This document shows, in pieces, positions 1 through 8,175 of a stretch of DNA of 48,135 nt. Every line of letters begins with the position of its first letter. The first letter of the stretch is position 1. Origin of the DNA: Marinovum algicola (GTDB lineage Bacteria; Pseudomonadota; Alphaproteobacteria; Rhodobacterales; Rhodobacteraceae); the NCBI RefSeq assembly GCF_900109145.1, contig NZ_FNYY01000030.1, forward strand, positions 1 through 48,135, given 5' to 3'. A program made the translations under genes and the position numbers. A model generated the notes under the pieces. The model did not search any database. It worked only from the letters and a program-made list of their open reading frames with translations, and was not told where the DNA came from.

Positions 1-154
1 TCGGCATCCAGATCGGCCAGACGCGCTCGAACCCGCGCCATTTCCTCCCCGATGTCGCTCTTTTCTGCCACCCGCGGTTTCCACCCAATCTTTTCCCTTC
101 CGCCAAGCATAAAGCGCGAAACGGACTGGCGTAAGCGGGTCTTCCCGATCGTCA

Positions 155-316
155 GCACGGCCACTGAGCGGAGAGTTGGAGGGGGAGTTCATGGAAGATG
201 TCCTTCTGCGGTTGAGAGCAGAGGCGTCATGATTATCCAAAGTGGAAACCCGAAAATGAATCAGCAGAACAACAGGTTGAAATCCCGAACTCCGCATAAC
301 GGTGACGCGGCATATT
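155..316 (-). repeat. 162-bp element-end repeat, left copy
   Basis: This stretch is an inverted copy of 47783-47944, with 157 of 162 positions identical by direct comparison. In the right copy it contains the upstream region and first codons of an integrase gene. Here the same start codon (minus strand, ATG at 193-191) is present, but integrase homology stops after about a dozen codons because the sequence left of 155 is unrelated. The right edge (316/317) is where homology to the Strawberry-notch helicase begins, so this is probably a transposed element end that was later truncated. Which element it belongs to is not certain; the integrase suggests an element carrying a tyrosine recombinase. 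Confidence 0.85.
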
Positions 317-2100
317 ACGTCCTGGGCTACCTCGAACAGGCCTTCCCGATCCATGCGCAAAAGCTGGTCGAGATCGACGGCAATATGGTGGCGGAACCTT
401 TGCGGGATGAGACCGGGGCGCTGGTTGTCTCGCGCGAGGCGCTCGCTTTGCGTGACGCGGCCATGATGGAGTTGATGACGCTGGCCCCAATCCCTTCGGC
501 GCTGGATCAGATCCTCTGGGCCCTTGGCGACGAGGCGGTCGCGGAAGTCACGGGCCGATCGATCCGGCCACTGAAGGCCGAGGACGGTCATCTCTTCATT
601 GAGAAGCGCGCCGCCAGCAGCAATTCGTCGGAGACCCAAGCCTTCATGGACGGCGAAAAGGATATCCTGATCTTCTCCGATGCCGGCGGCACGGGCCGAT
701 CCTATCACGCGGCGCAAACGGCGAAGAACCAGAAGCGGCGGCGGCACTACCTGTTGGAGCCCGGCTGGCGCGCAGATGCGGCCATCCAGGGGCTGGGCCG
801 CACGCATCGCTCTGCCCAGGTCAGCGCGCCCTTCTTTCGGGTCTGCACCTCGGATGTGCATGGCGAGAAACGTTTCACCTCGACGATCGCCAAACGCCTC
901 GACCAGCTGGGGGCCCTGACCAAGGGCCAGCGCGAGACCGGCTCGCAGGGCATGTTCCGCGAGGAGGACAATCTCGAAAGCCCGATCGCGCGGGCGGCAC
1001 TGCGTGGGTATTTCGCCGATCTTGCCGCCGGGCGCGCTGAGGCGATGAGCTACGAGAGCTTCACCGACTGGACAGCCCTGCGGCTGATCGACAAGGACGG
1101 TGTGCTTCTCGAGGAGCTTCCCCCGATCCAGCGGTTTCTGAATCGGGTGCTTGCCCTTCCCATCCACATGCAAAACGCGCTCTTTGCCGAGTTCATGCGC
1201 CGGATTGCCGATCAGACGGAACGGGCGCGCGCGGCGGGCACGCTCGATCTCGGCGTCGAAACCCTGCGCGGCGAAAAGATCGAACAGGTCTCCACCGAGG
1301 ATCTCTGGACCTGCCCGAAATCCGGCGCCGTAACGCGGATCATCGGGCTGGAGGTCACCGACCCGGTCCACGTCCTTTGGGCAGAAGAGGCTATATCGCG
1401 CAATCCCGACAAGCTACCGATGATCAATCGCGCTTCCGGCCGCGCGGCGCTCATCTCTGCGCGCCCTATGCAGATGTATGACGAGGACATTGTCACGCTG
1501 ATGCGCAAGGCGGTGCGGCCAAACGGGTCCAGCTATCTGGAGGAGGCGCGGTTCGAGTCCTCGGCCTGGGAAGACATCGGAAGGCCCGAGTTTGCAGGGC
1601 TTTGGGATACCGAGGCTGCATCCCTGCCAAAAACCACCACGACCAAGCTCTACCTGCTGACCGGACTGCTGCTGCCGATCTGGAAGGATATTCCGACCAC
1701 CAATGAGCGCATCTACCGGGTCACGCCGGACGGGGCGACCGCCATGATCGGGCGCACGCTGAGCGAAGAAGGGGCGGCCGCGCTGCGCGCCCGCTTCCTC
1801 GTCTCCAATCCGCAAACACCGCAGGAGATGTTGACCGCCGCCCTCGGCACCACCGCACCTGTCGATCTGGGCCGGGGTCTGACCCTGACCCGTCGCCGGG
1901 TCGCAGGCGAGATGCGTCTCGAGCTGGGTGGTGCGGATCGGGGCATGATTGAAGGTCTCAAGGCCATGGGGTGTTTCACAGAGATCATCGCCTTCCAGTT
2001 GCGGGTGTTCCTGCCGCATGGGGATGGGATCGACGCGGGAAGCATTCTGGCCCGGATCGTTGGGCAGGGAGCCGCTAGAGCTGCAGAACAAGCCGCCTGA
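229..2100 (+). pseudogene. 5'-truncated Strawberry-notch-type helicase (C-terminal part)
   Basis: This is the C-terminal portion of a plasmid-borne Strawberry-notch helicase, a large SF2-type protein of uncertain role in plasmid biology. Family homology starts at about position 317 (YVLGYLEQ). A helicase C-terminal core follows, with the segment LIFSDAGGTGRSYHA and the motif VI-like IQGLGRTHRSAQ at roughly 660-810. Full-length relatives are usually well over 1,000 residues with an N-terminal ATPase half; that half is absent. The reading frame continues upstream through the 162-bp repeat (possible ATGs at 52, 229 and 256), but those codons derive from the inserted element. Walker A is therefore missing and the product is probably non-functional. 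Confidence 0.8.
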
Positions 2101-2222
2101 AAAGTGAAAGAGGGCTGTGGGCCGGGCGTCGCGGATCTGGATTTCACCGGTCTGCGCTTTCCGGGCGCGCGCAGACCAATGCCACGCCCGGTCCCCCCAA
2201 ATTCAGACAAGAGGACTGACCC

Positions 2223-2609
2223 ATGACCAATCCCCAAATCGATTATGCCGCAATGGCGGCTCAGTGGCGTGCAGAGCGCGAAACCACCTTGAAGGCATCC
2301 CGAGCGGAGCTGATCGCGCAACTACGTGCGCTTGGCATCAGCGAGGTCACTGCCGAATACGAAGGCTATGGCGACTCCGGCAATGTCGAGGATGTGACGG
2401 TGCAGCCTGCGGACGTTAACCTGCCGGAGGCGCTTGTCACAGAAGTTGGCGATTTCGCCTGGTCGCTTGCCTATCACCATCACCCGGGGTTCGAAAACAA
2501 CGAGGGCGGCTATGGCACGCTGACCTGGGAGATCACCGGCGACAGCATCACTCTCGATCACGCGGACCGCTATGTCGAATGCGCGCACAGCTATGACGAG
2601 GGGCTGTGA
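2223..2609 (+). CDS. DUF6878 family protein
   Basis: This is a 128-residue acidic protein of the DUF6878 type, recognised from the EYEGYGDSGNVEDV segment, the YHHHPGFENNEGGYG segment and the acidic aromatic C-terminus. Function is unknown. Relatives typically sit beside DUF6915, DUF736 and DUF2493 genes on alphaproteobacterial plasmids and islands, as here. The start follows an AAGAGGAC ribosome-binding site. The stop lies directly before the start of the DUF6915 gene, so the two are probably cotranscribed. Confidence 0.8.
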   Translation: MTNPQIDYAAMAAQWRAERETTLKASRAELIAQLRALGISEVTAEYEGYGDSGNVEDVTVQPADVNLPEALVTEVGDFAWSLAYHHHPGFENNEGGYGTLTWEITGDSITLDHADRYVECAHSYDEGL

Positions 2610-2610
2610 T

Positions 2611-3072
2611 ATGGCCCATCCCCTGCATCATGCCGAGAGCTCCGCCCGGAAATTCGGCGGGGTGCCGTCTGACTATCAGGCTGTACACGACTGGTTCGAT
2701 GCCTCGAAAGAGCACCTCGCGCTCTTCACGCACCGAGCCATGCGCCACCATGCCCAAGGCCTGTTTGATGCCGAACGTGTCTTCGGCCTGACCCTGACCA
2801 ATAGCGCAGGTCGGGACATTCCCGTGCGCTGGATCGGCGAGCAGCATGTCCGCGAAGACTGCCAGGGCCGCATCCCGAGCATGGCGGACTGGCTGCGACG
2901 GATCCAGCCTGAGCCATGGATGGCCAATGGCCACATCGACCGGCATTCCGGCGATGAGCCCTGCGGCGACCCAAGGGTCGCCTGGGCCTCCGAGGTCGCA
3001 GCCGGAAGAACGGTTCTTGGCCTGAAAGATTGGATGGCGGCGCGCGCGACGCAAGCCACGCAAAGCGCCTGA
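2611..3072 (+). CDS. DUF6915 family protein
   Basis: This is a 153-residue protein of the DUF6915 type. It has an N-terminal MAHPLHHAESSARKFGG segment, a histidine-rich HRAMRHHAQGLFDAE stretch, the conserved RWIGEQHVRED block and a PSMADWLRRIQPEPWM segment. No catalytic function is established. The conserved His/Glu positions could bind a metal, but that is only a guess. The frame is open upstream to 2572; the ATG at 2611 is chosen because family members begin MAHP and it follows the DUF6878 stop by one base. Confidence 0.8.
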   Translation: MAHPLHHAESSARKFGGVPSDYQAVHDWFDASKEHLALFTHRAMRHHAQGLFDAERVFGLTLTNSAGRDIPVRWIGEQHVREDCQGRIPSMADWLRRIQPEPWMANGHIDRHSGDEPCGDPRVAWASEVAAGRTVLGLKDWMAARATQATQSA

Positions 3073-3172
3073 CAGGTCTCGGCCGTTTGCCAAACAAATG
3101 CTGCATGGAAGCCCGGTCGGAAGATCGGGCTTCTTGCGTCGTTTCCCCACCAATCTTCTTAAGGAGGATCAC

Positions 3173-3475
3173 ATGACACTCGATGAAATCAAAGCCGCGG
3201 TCGATGCCGGCCAGACCGTGCATTGGGCCAATACCGGCTACGTTGTCCACAAGGACCGGCTCGGTCAGTACCTCATCATCTATCTACCGAATGGTAGCTG
3301 CATCGGCCTGACCGACCGGGGCGGGCACCGGTTGAACGGAAAAGAGGCGGAGTTCTTCATCGCGCCATCGGAGGACGCCGCAGAAAATCCGGGCAGCCAA
3401 TCAAGACCAGACGGGCAGGGGAGGGGCGCAGCACCCGGAGGCACGGGGGCATTCCCTCTCGGACGGCAGCTCTGA
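3173..3475 (+). CDS. small hypothetical plasmid protein
   Basis: This 100-residue protein was not matched to a named family. The first 60 residues look like a compact beta-rich domain (repeated aromatic and basic residues, HWANTGYVVHKDRLGQYLIIY). The last 35 residues are Gly/Pro/Arg-rich and probably disordered. The ATG at 3173 has a strong AAGGAGG site 5 bases upstream, which decides the start over the longer open frame from 3098. Its position between DUF6915 and DUF736 genes suggests accessory plasmid backbone. Confidence 0.6.
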   Translation: MTLDEIKAAVDAGQTVHWANTGYVVHKDRLGQYLIIYLPNGSCIGLTDRGGHRLNGKEAEFFIAPSEDAAENPGSQSRPDGQGRGAAPGGTGAFPLGRQL

Positions 3476-3599
3476 GCTTTGGGCGGGGCTGAAAGGAAAG
3501 CAGGCTTTCTGATTTGTGATCCCATGAGGGATCGAGAAAGCAATCCCGGATGCGCTGGCAAGGACGTCAGACACCGGCCAATCCAAAAGGAACCATCCC

Positions 3600-4328
3600 A
3601 TGTTCGCAGGAACCCTCATCCGCAATGTCGAGACCGCAGCCGCTCAGTACACCGGCATGATCCACTCGACGCGCTTCGATATTGCCATCCAGTTGGAGGC
3701 GCGGGCCAAGATGTCCGAGCGCAGCCCGGATTTTGACTTGACGGCAGTCAACAAATCAGGCCGCAAGGTGCGCATCGGCACGGCCTGGAACGAGACCGGC
3801 AATACCAGCGGCAACCCCTACATCTCGATGCAGATCGATGTCGGCTTGGGCCCGTTCCGCGTCAACGCGGTGCAGACGAAAGAGGCGCGCGCGGCCCAGA
3901 GTGGCGAATTCGAGATCATCCCGCTGGTCTCGAACGGCCTGATGAAATCCGGCTCGCTCTCGGGCGAGCTCACCGCCATGGACGCCGACAACGCCTTCAC
4001 GGGCTACATCGCCAATATGATGTTCGATCTGGAGTTCATGTTGATCGAGAACAGCTACAAATCCGAGGAGACCCACCCCGATTACCGCATCGAGGTCAGC
4101 TCGCCCCGGGGCACACCGATCCGCGTCGGCTCCGCCTGGATTGCCAAAAGCAGCCGCACGGGCAATGACTACCTGTCGCTGCTGATCAACACGCCCGATG
4201 GCGACCTGCGCGTCAACGCCGTGCAGAACGAAGAACAGCGCGGCGGGCAGACCTTCTCGATCATCCCGTTCATCGACAGCGGTGATCAGCCGCAGGACGC
4301 CGGCGCGGGGCTCTCGCTGGTCGCCTAA
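3600..4328 (+). CDS. tandem DUF736 protein
   Basis: This 242-residue protein contains two DUF736 units in tandem, roughly residues 45-105 and 150-215. Both carry the same pattern: a polar strand ending in R(V/I)G(T/S)AW, a TGN linker, Y(I/L)S strands, then (F/L)RVNAVQ. DUF736 proteins are near-universal companions of DUF2493, relaxase and VirD4 genes on alphaproteobacterial plasmids; their function is unknown. The N-terminal 40 residues are outside the repeats. An AAAAGGAA site precedes the ATG, and a strong intrinsic terminator follows 31 bases after the stop. Most relatives carry one DUF736 unit of about 100 residues. Confidence 0.85.
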   Translation: MFAGTLIRNVETAAAQYTGMIHSTRFDIAIQLEARAKMSERSPDFDLTAVNKSGRKVRIGTAWNETGNTSGNPYISMQIDVGLGPFRVNAVQTKEARAAQSGEFEIIPLVSNGLMKSGSLSGELTAMDADNAFTGYIANMMFDLEFMLIENSYKSEETHPDYRIEVSSPRGTPIRVGSAWIAKSSRTGNDYLSLLINTPDGDLRVNAVQNEEQRGGQTFSIIPFIDSGDQPQDAGAGLSLVA

Positions 4329-4359
4329 TTGGCGCGCGAGGGGAGGACGATCTGAACAC

Positions 4360-4393
4360 AAAGGGGAACCGTGGGATCACGGTTCCCCTTTTG
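4360..4393 (+). terminator. intrinsic terminator after the DUF736 gene
   Basis: A perfect 14-bp stem (4360-4373 pairs with 4378-4391) encloses a GGAT loop and ends in a TTTT run. It closes the plus-strand transcript of the DUF736 gene. Because the left arm begins with an A-run, it may also act on minus-strand transcripts coming from nucC, which ends about 100 bases downstream. It marks the left edge of the defence cargo. Confidence 0.85.
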
Positions 4394-4487
4394 GCGTGTT
4401 TGTTTGGGTATATGATTGCTCTACCCGTTAGGCAGGGTTTTTGTGGCGTTGGAAGGCATGCCAAAATAAATATTAACTCTACGGCTA

Positions 4488-5210
4488 CTATTTGGTCAGC
4501 CAATCTCCATAGGCATCGATATCAATCATTGGTACGGTGCCGCTGAACTGGAGGCGTGAGATCAGCGCAAACAAGAAGGCTGTTGCCGGTTTCGACCCCT
4601 CGACAAGGTCATATTCGCCCTCTTGGTCGAACAGGAAATGCCCGTGGGACGCTACACACCCGATGTCCAACCTTCTATCGCCAGCGCCTTCGTTGAGTAC
4701 CTTCTCGAAAGATGCTCCCAAAGGAGGCTTCCACTCGCTCTCGAAGGTCAGAAGACCACCAATAATAGGAATGAGTTGTTTTGGTGGATAGACCCCACCA
4801 GCGTGTGGGATCGGTAGACTGGTCCGATGCAAGCTTCTGACTGATGCGACCTTGTCTTGAGCATATTTGACAAGATTTGCGTCTGCCGTCTGCTTGGCCT
4901 CGAAAACGGCATAAACACTCTCAGCCGGGACAATGAGTTGCTTCTCGTACGTGAAAATAAAAGGCGAGTACTGGCGGTCAAAAACGACAGCATCAATCTG
5001 GTCGCTGAAATTCCCAGTGCTATCGACGACGTGCGCGCTCGCAACCTGATATCTTTCGGGCAGGTACTGGGCGAGCAAATCAATCCAAATGGCTTCGCTT
5101 GCATCGCCTTTTGTACCCGGATGCTTGAAGGACTTCCGCGCTGTCGACAGCCGATGCTGAATATCCTCGTGCAACGACGATAGAAGCAGTGATAGAGACC
5201 ACTCAGCCAT
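4488..5210 (-). CDS. nucC: NucC, cyclic-trinucleotide-activated CBASS endonuclease
   Basis: This is the 240-residue effector nuclease of the CBASS operon. Characterised NucC binds cyclic tri-adenylate, assembles trimers into hexamers and degrades double-stranded DNA, killing the infected cell. The PD-(D/E)xK active site is intact: Asp73 (SDQIDAVVF) and Glu104/Lys106 (VFEAKQ), at the numbering I recall for the E. coli enzyme. Family blocks HPGTKGDASE, FDRQYSPFIF, RTSLPIPHAGG and SGTVPMIDIDAYG are all present. Length matches the family (about 240). Some annotation systems label this domain DUF6602. It is the last gene of the minus-strand operon, 12 bases after the CD-NTase gene. The ligand is inferred from the family. 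Confidence 0.95.
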   Translation of the reverse strand: MAEWSLSLLLSSLHEDIQHRLSTARKSFKHPGTKGDASEAIWIDLLAQYLPERYQVASAHVVDSTGNFSDQIDAVVFDRQYSPFIFTYEKQLIVPAESVYAVFEAKQTADANLVKYAQDKVASVRSLHRTSLPIPHAGGVYPPKQLIPIIGGLLTFESEWKPPLGASFEKVLNEGAGDRRLDIGCVASHGHFLFDQEGEYDLVEGSKPATAFLFALISRLQFSGTVPMIDIDAYGDWLTK

Positions 5211-5222
5211 TGGTTTTTCCTT

Positions 5223-6122
5223 CTAAGACAGCGGGAATTTTGGCCCGAAGAAAGAGCGCCACGCTTTCAGAGCGTCCCCGTTCTTGCCCTGGCGCGCCAA
5301 GTGGATTGCGGCAGCGATGTCGCGGTTCGCTTGATCCAGAATTGTCTGGGCGCGTGTTACCATCGCCGCGTCCATTCGATCGCTGACAGAAGACCCGAGC
5401 CCGGCCGGATCTGGCCAATCCTCGTGAATTCGGTCGCGCAACGTAGCGAAGAATGCTTGGATTTCGCGATCGTGTGAGCCGCCCCACCCGCCATGTAGAC
5501 ACTCCATCGCCATGACCTCGATCAGAAAGGATGGCTTGATAGGTTTTTCTCCATGGCGGACGTTTTGGTTCCAGTACTTCACCATGCGCACTAGGCCTTT
5601 CCACTCATTGCCATAGGCTTGGTGGGCCGCAACAGCCTTCTGTGCATGGATTTCGGGATTTGTTCCCATCCACTTCCCGGTTGTGTTGTTGGGGATCTCG
5701 TAGTCGTCTCCGTTTGCGAATGCGGGCACGGCATCCACGCTTACAACCCGGTAGTCTGTGTTGTCGTCTGAATCGACAACAACACCGAAATCTACACCTA
5801 CGGAGCGTCCCTGTTTCTTGACGGCGCTGCTTCCATAAACGTCAACCAACTTATCGTAGAACGCGGTCAGTATCTTGTCAGGGTGTTTGTCTCGATAGTG
5901 GTCCTCGTCCTTTCCGAGAACGAAGAAGATATCGACATCCTTGAGTGGTTTGGACTTGGTCCAGCGGGCATAGCTTCCTGTCAAAAAGCTACGGTCGATC
6001 TGAAAGGCTTTATCCAGGTGCTCGCGAACTTCCTTCTGCCGCTTGGATGCGTTCTGCCGCTCACTCTCGTTCAACTCCAGTCGGCTTTTGAACTTCTTGA
6101 ATGCGTCCGGGAGTGAAATCAT
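5223..6122 (-). CDS. CBASS CD-NTase (cyclic oligonucleotide synthase)
   Basis: This is a 299-residue cGAS/DncV-like nucleotidyltransferase that makes the CBASS second messenger. The catalytic core is visible: GS at 49-50 (LTGSYARWT), the acidic pair Asp62/Asp64 (KDVDIF), and a likely third carboxylate at Asp130 (SVDAVPAF). The C-terminal half is the helical OAS1_C-like part. The partner NucC implies a cyclic trinucleotide product (cAAA in studied systems). The ATG at 6122 overlaps the HORMA stop codon as ATGA, so it is preferred over the longer open frame starting at 6233. Clade assignment (C versus D) would need a tree. Pairing with HORMA/TRIP13 makes this type III CBASS. Confidence 0.93.
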   Translation of the reverse strand: MISLPDAFKKFKSRLELNESERQNASKRQKEVREHLDKAFQIDRSFLTGSYARWTKSKPLKDVDIFFVLGKDEDHYRDKHPDKILTAFYDKLVDVYGSSAVKKQGRSVGVDFGVVVDSDDNTDYRVVSVDAVPAFANGDDYEIPNNTTGKWMGTNPEIHAQKAVAAHQAYGNEWKGLVRMVKYWNQNVRHGEKPIKPSFLIEVMAMECLHGGWGGSHDREIQAFFATLRDRIHEDWPDPAGLGSSVSDRMDAAMVTRAQTILDQANRDIAAAIHLARQGKNGDALKAWRSFFGPKFPLS

Positions 6123-6622
6123 GATGCCTGCCTCCAATACGATGCAGTCGCTCCCAGACCATTGTGTTCGATGGTGGAGCCAAGGCTTTGACGAACCATA
6201 CCGTCCGTAGAGCGAGCAGTGGTTCGGTACCAACCAGGGACATCAGGTCGTCCAGGCTTTGTACGTAGAAGGAGGTCATACTTGGCGCTTGCCGGTGCCA
6301 CGCCCGCTTTGCGAATTGCCCAACGGAGTTGATCGGTGTCCGTCCAGAAGTTTCCATCTCCAGCAGACCAACTGTAGGCCACGTCAATGTCCCAACGCAG
6401 GATCAAATTATTGGATGCCGGATCGTATATCTCCAGTGTGATCTTCTCGAGGTCTTCGCTCTCCAACCATACCTTAATGCCGCGCATGTTGATTTCCGTG
6501 TCATTCACGAAATTCGTCGGGTCCATGCCACTCAGACGGATAATGTCTTTGAGGCTCTTGAGGATGTTATCAGCCACATAGGTGACAGACTGGGTGCGGG
6601 AATATGTGATGACCGATGTCAT
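6119..6622 (-). CDS. cap7: Cap7, bacterial HORMA-domain CBASS sensor
   Basis: This is a 167-residue bacterial HORMA protein. In type III CBASS the HORMA protein, in its closed peptide-bound state, binds and activates the CD-NTase; the TRIP13-like ATPase reopens it to keep the system off. Recognisable family segments are [18 protein letters not shown] near the N-terminus, [17 protein letters not shown], the WDIDVAYSW strand and the [10 protein letters not shown] motif. The C-terminal safety-belt region ends SYWRQAS. It overlaps the CD-NTase start by 4 bases and the upstream Cap8-like stop by 4 bases, which implies translational coupling of the sensor complex. Confidence 0.92.
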   Translation of the reverse strand: MTSVITYSRTQSVTYVADNILKSLKDIIRLSGMDPTNFVNDTEINMRGIKVWLESEDLEKITLEIYDPASNNLILRWDIDVAYSWSAGDGNFWTDTDQLRWAIRKAGVAPASAKYDLLLRTKPGRPDVPGWYRTTARSTDGMVRQSLGSTIEHNGLGATASYWRQAS

Positions 6623-7089
6623 GGTTTCAACAACCCCTCAAGATCAATTTCGAGCGTAGCACCCTGCGAATTGTTGGCGGTATCTTGCTTTTTGGTTTCG
6701 TTTTTGTCGCGGGCTGTGATGCGCTCACTTTTCTGTTTCAAACCCGATTGAACCCAACCGAGGTCATCGGGCTCACAGGGCAGCGAAATCGACCAATCAC
6801 CTTTTAACGGGTCAAACCCGAGAACGTCTTCGTTCACGTCCGACCCATCGATCGCATCGTCATCGTATAGACAGTAAATGCGCGTCTGCGGTCCCTCACA
6901 GCTGACAATGATTGGCGAGTTTTCGCAGGCTTTGTCCGCAATTATGCTGCTTGCAATACCAGCGACACTGCCGAGTTCTTGCTGCGCTCCGGTATTTGTC
7001 CGGGTGAGCAAGGCGCTGATGGCGGCCCATGTCGCGAAGGCGTCGCGATGCGGAGAGCTCCGGAATGTTCGGCGGGTTACGGTCGGCAT
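6619..7089 (-). CDS. cap8: Cap8-like second HORMA/partner protein of type III CBASS
   Basis: This is a 156-residue protein between the TRIP13 and HORMA genes, the position of the second HORMA-like protein in the Pseudomonas-type arrangement. The central block ([19 protein letters not shown] and [15 protein letters not shown]) is what I associate with this small CBASS partner. The last 35 residues are polar and end in a hydrophobic tail ([11 protein letters not shown]). I cannot see a canonical HORMA signature, so the fold is inferred from position. The N-terminal segment [14 protein letters not shown] is a candidate HORMA-binding closure peptide. The ATG at 7089 overlaps the TRIP13 stop (TGATG); a GTG at 7092 is the alternative. 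Confidence 0.7.
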   Translation of the reverse strand: MPTVTRRTFRSSPHRDAFATWAAISALLTRTNTGAQQELGSVAGIASSIIADKACENSPIIVSCEGPQTRIYCLYDDDAIDGSDVNEDVLGFDPLKGDWSISLPCEPDDLGWVQSGLKQKSERITARDKNETKKQDTANNSQGATLEIDLEGLLKP

Positions 7090-7994
7090 CACTTCCCCCG
7101 ATTTGCTTTTTTGTTGGTTTGGGCTGATTTCGCGGCTGCTGCCAACTGCGACAGTGTTAACGAACCAGGATTCAGGGCCACCTGAGTGTTCGAGGCGAGC
7201 GCGTTTGCAACGGTTTTTCGGATCGCCCTTCCGTCAAGGCCGACGAATTCGCCGGCACAGGTATCGAAGCTACGGTCTCTGGTAAGCTCTTCTACCTCAG
7301 GATACGTGCTGCCTAGCCCCAACAGACATTCCCGCAAAATGGTCTTGCAGGCTTCCTTTGCAGGAAGGGGGACTTCAAGAACCAGATCGCATCGGGAAAC
7401 GAAGGCATCGTCCACCGCTTCCGGGTAGTTACTGGTCGCCACAAACAGCAGGTTTTTGTGGGATTCTGCCAGCAGGTCAAGCTGAACCAGAACGGCGTCC
7501 GTGGCTCGATGAATGTCGACTGGGTTGGCATCGAGACTGAGCCTGGACCGGTCGACCGCAAGTGTTTCCACCTCATCTAGCAGCACAATCGTTGGGCCTG
7601 CATTGGCAAGCTCTGAAAGGGTCTGCGCGAAGAGGTCGGAAACCGCCCGCTGCGTTTTCCCCATTGCGGAACTCGTCAGGCCATGCGCTTCAACCTCGAC
7701 CAGTTGGAAGTTGCCTCCCTTGAAAGCCGCTGCTGTCCGGTTGGCCAAGCCTCTTGCAAGTGACGTTTTGCCTGTCCCTGGCGCGCCAACTAAGAGGATA
7801 ACGCCATGGAGCGGCAACACGGCTCGGCTCATCTTTGGTCGCATAGTGAAGTTCAGAACCGCCTGAGAGAGCAGGTGCTCCTTCATCTCGGCTTCGACGA
7901 TGATTGAGTCCCAAAGTTCTGCCAGGCCGGGGTCCGGCAGCGCCGTGATCTTCTGAATTCCTTTTGGCAAGTCGCCCGCAAATGGCGCGTTCAT
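7089..7994 (-). CDS. cap6: Cap6, TRIP13/Pch2-like AAA+ ATPase of CBASS
   Basis: This 301-residue AAA+ ATPase belongs to the TRIP13/Pch2 group. It pulls on the HORMA N-terminus to disassemble the active HORMA-CD-NTase complex. Walker A GAPGTGKT is at residues 70-77, Walker B VLLDEVE has its DE pair at 140-141, and a sensor-1-like ATSNYPEAVD plus the SRCD segment follow. Length is close to other Cap6 proteins (about 300). It is the first gene of the minus-strand CBASS operon and lies opposite the XRE-ImmA gene across a 181-bp control region, so its promoter must lie in that region. Confidence 0.92.
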   Translation of the reverse strand: MNAPFAGDLPKGIQKITALPDPGLAELWDSIIVEAEMKEHLLSQAVLNFTMRPKMSRAVLPLHGVILLVGAPGTGKTSLARGLANRTAAAFKGGNFQLVEVEAHGLTSSAMGKTQRAVSDLFAQTLSELANAGPTIVLLDEVETLAVDRSRLSLDANPVDIHRATDAVLVQLDLLAESHKNLLFVATSNYPEAVDDAFVSRCDLVLEVPLPAKEACKTILRECLLGLGSTYPEVEELTRDRSFDTCAGEFVGLDGRAIRKTVANALASNTQVALNPGSLTLSQLAAAAKSAQTNKKANRGK

Positions 7995-8045
7995 GACTGC
8001 TTCCTCGCTTCTTTGCCTCTCTAGCGCCTCTTGGGGCGATTGGGC

Positions 8046-8053
8046 GGTTTACA
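8046..8053. promoter_or_regulatory. GGTTTACA half-site near the CBASS operon start
   Basis: A GGTTTACA motif, identical to the arms of the inverted repeat at 8117-8159, lies 52 bp upstream of the cap6 start codon. Its position would let a protein bound here affect the CBASS promoter. It is a single half-site, so its role is tentative. Confidence 0.5.
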
Positions 8054-8116
8054 AATTTGCCTTCCGTTTGGCCTCGTGTTACAGAATAGGGACAAAAAGC
8101 CGCGCTTTCAAGCGTT

Positions 8117-8159
8117 GTGGTTTACACAATATCAATCATATGGGTGAAATGTAAACCAC
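8117..8159. promoter_or_regulatory. Inverted-repeat operator between CBASS and xre-immA operons
   Basis: GTGGTTTACA (8117-8126) and its exact reverse complement TGTAAACCAC (8150-8159) flank a 23-base AT-rich spacer. The right arm ends 5 bases before the GGGAGG ribosome-binding site of the XRE-ImmA gene. The arrangement is what a dimeric XRE repressor would recognise for autoregulation. A third GGTTTACA copy lies at 8046-8053, nearer the CBASS start. I infer that the XRE-ImmA protein binds these sites and controls both divergent operons. Confidence 0.7.
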
Positions 8160-8175
8160 CCACTGGGAGGACGCT

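Noticed and set aside
1-110. Minus-strand frame from an ATG at 110 running off the left edge, with a helical ARVRARLADLDA segment
   Set aside because: Only 36 codons are visible and the helical composition is too generic to name a gene; left unannotated.
131-146. GTAAGCGGGTCTTCCC, resembling an IS66-type terminus
   Set aside because: No IS66 genes or matching second end are in the window; the similarity is short and could be chance.
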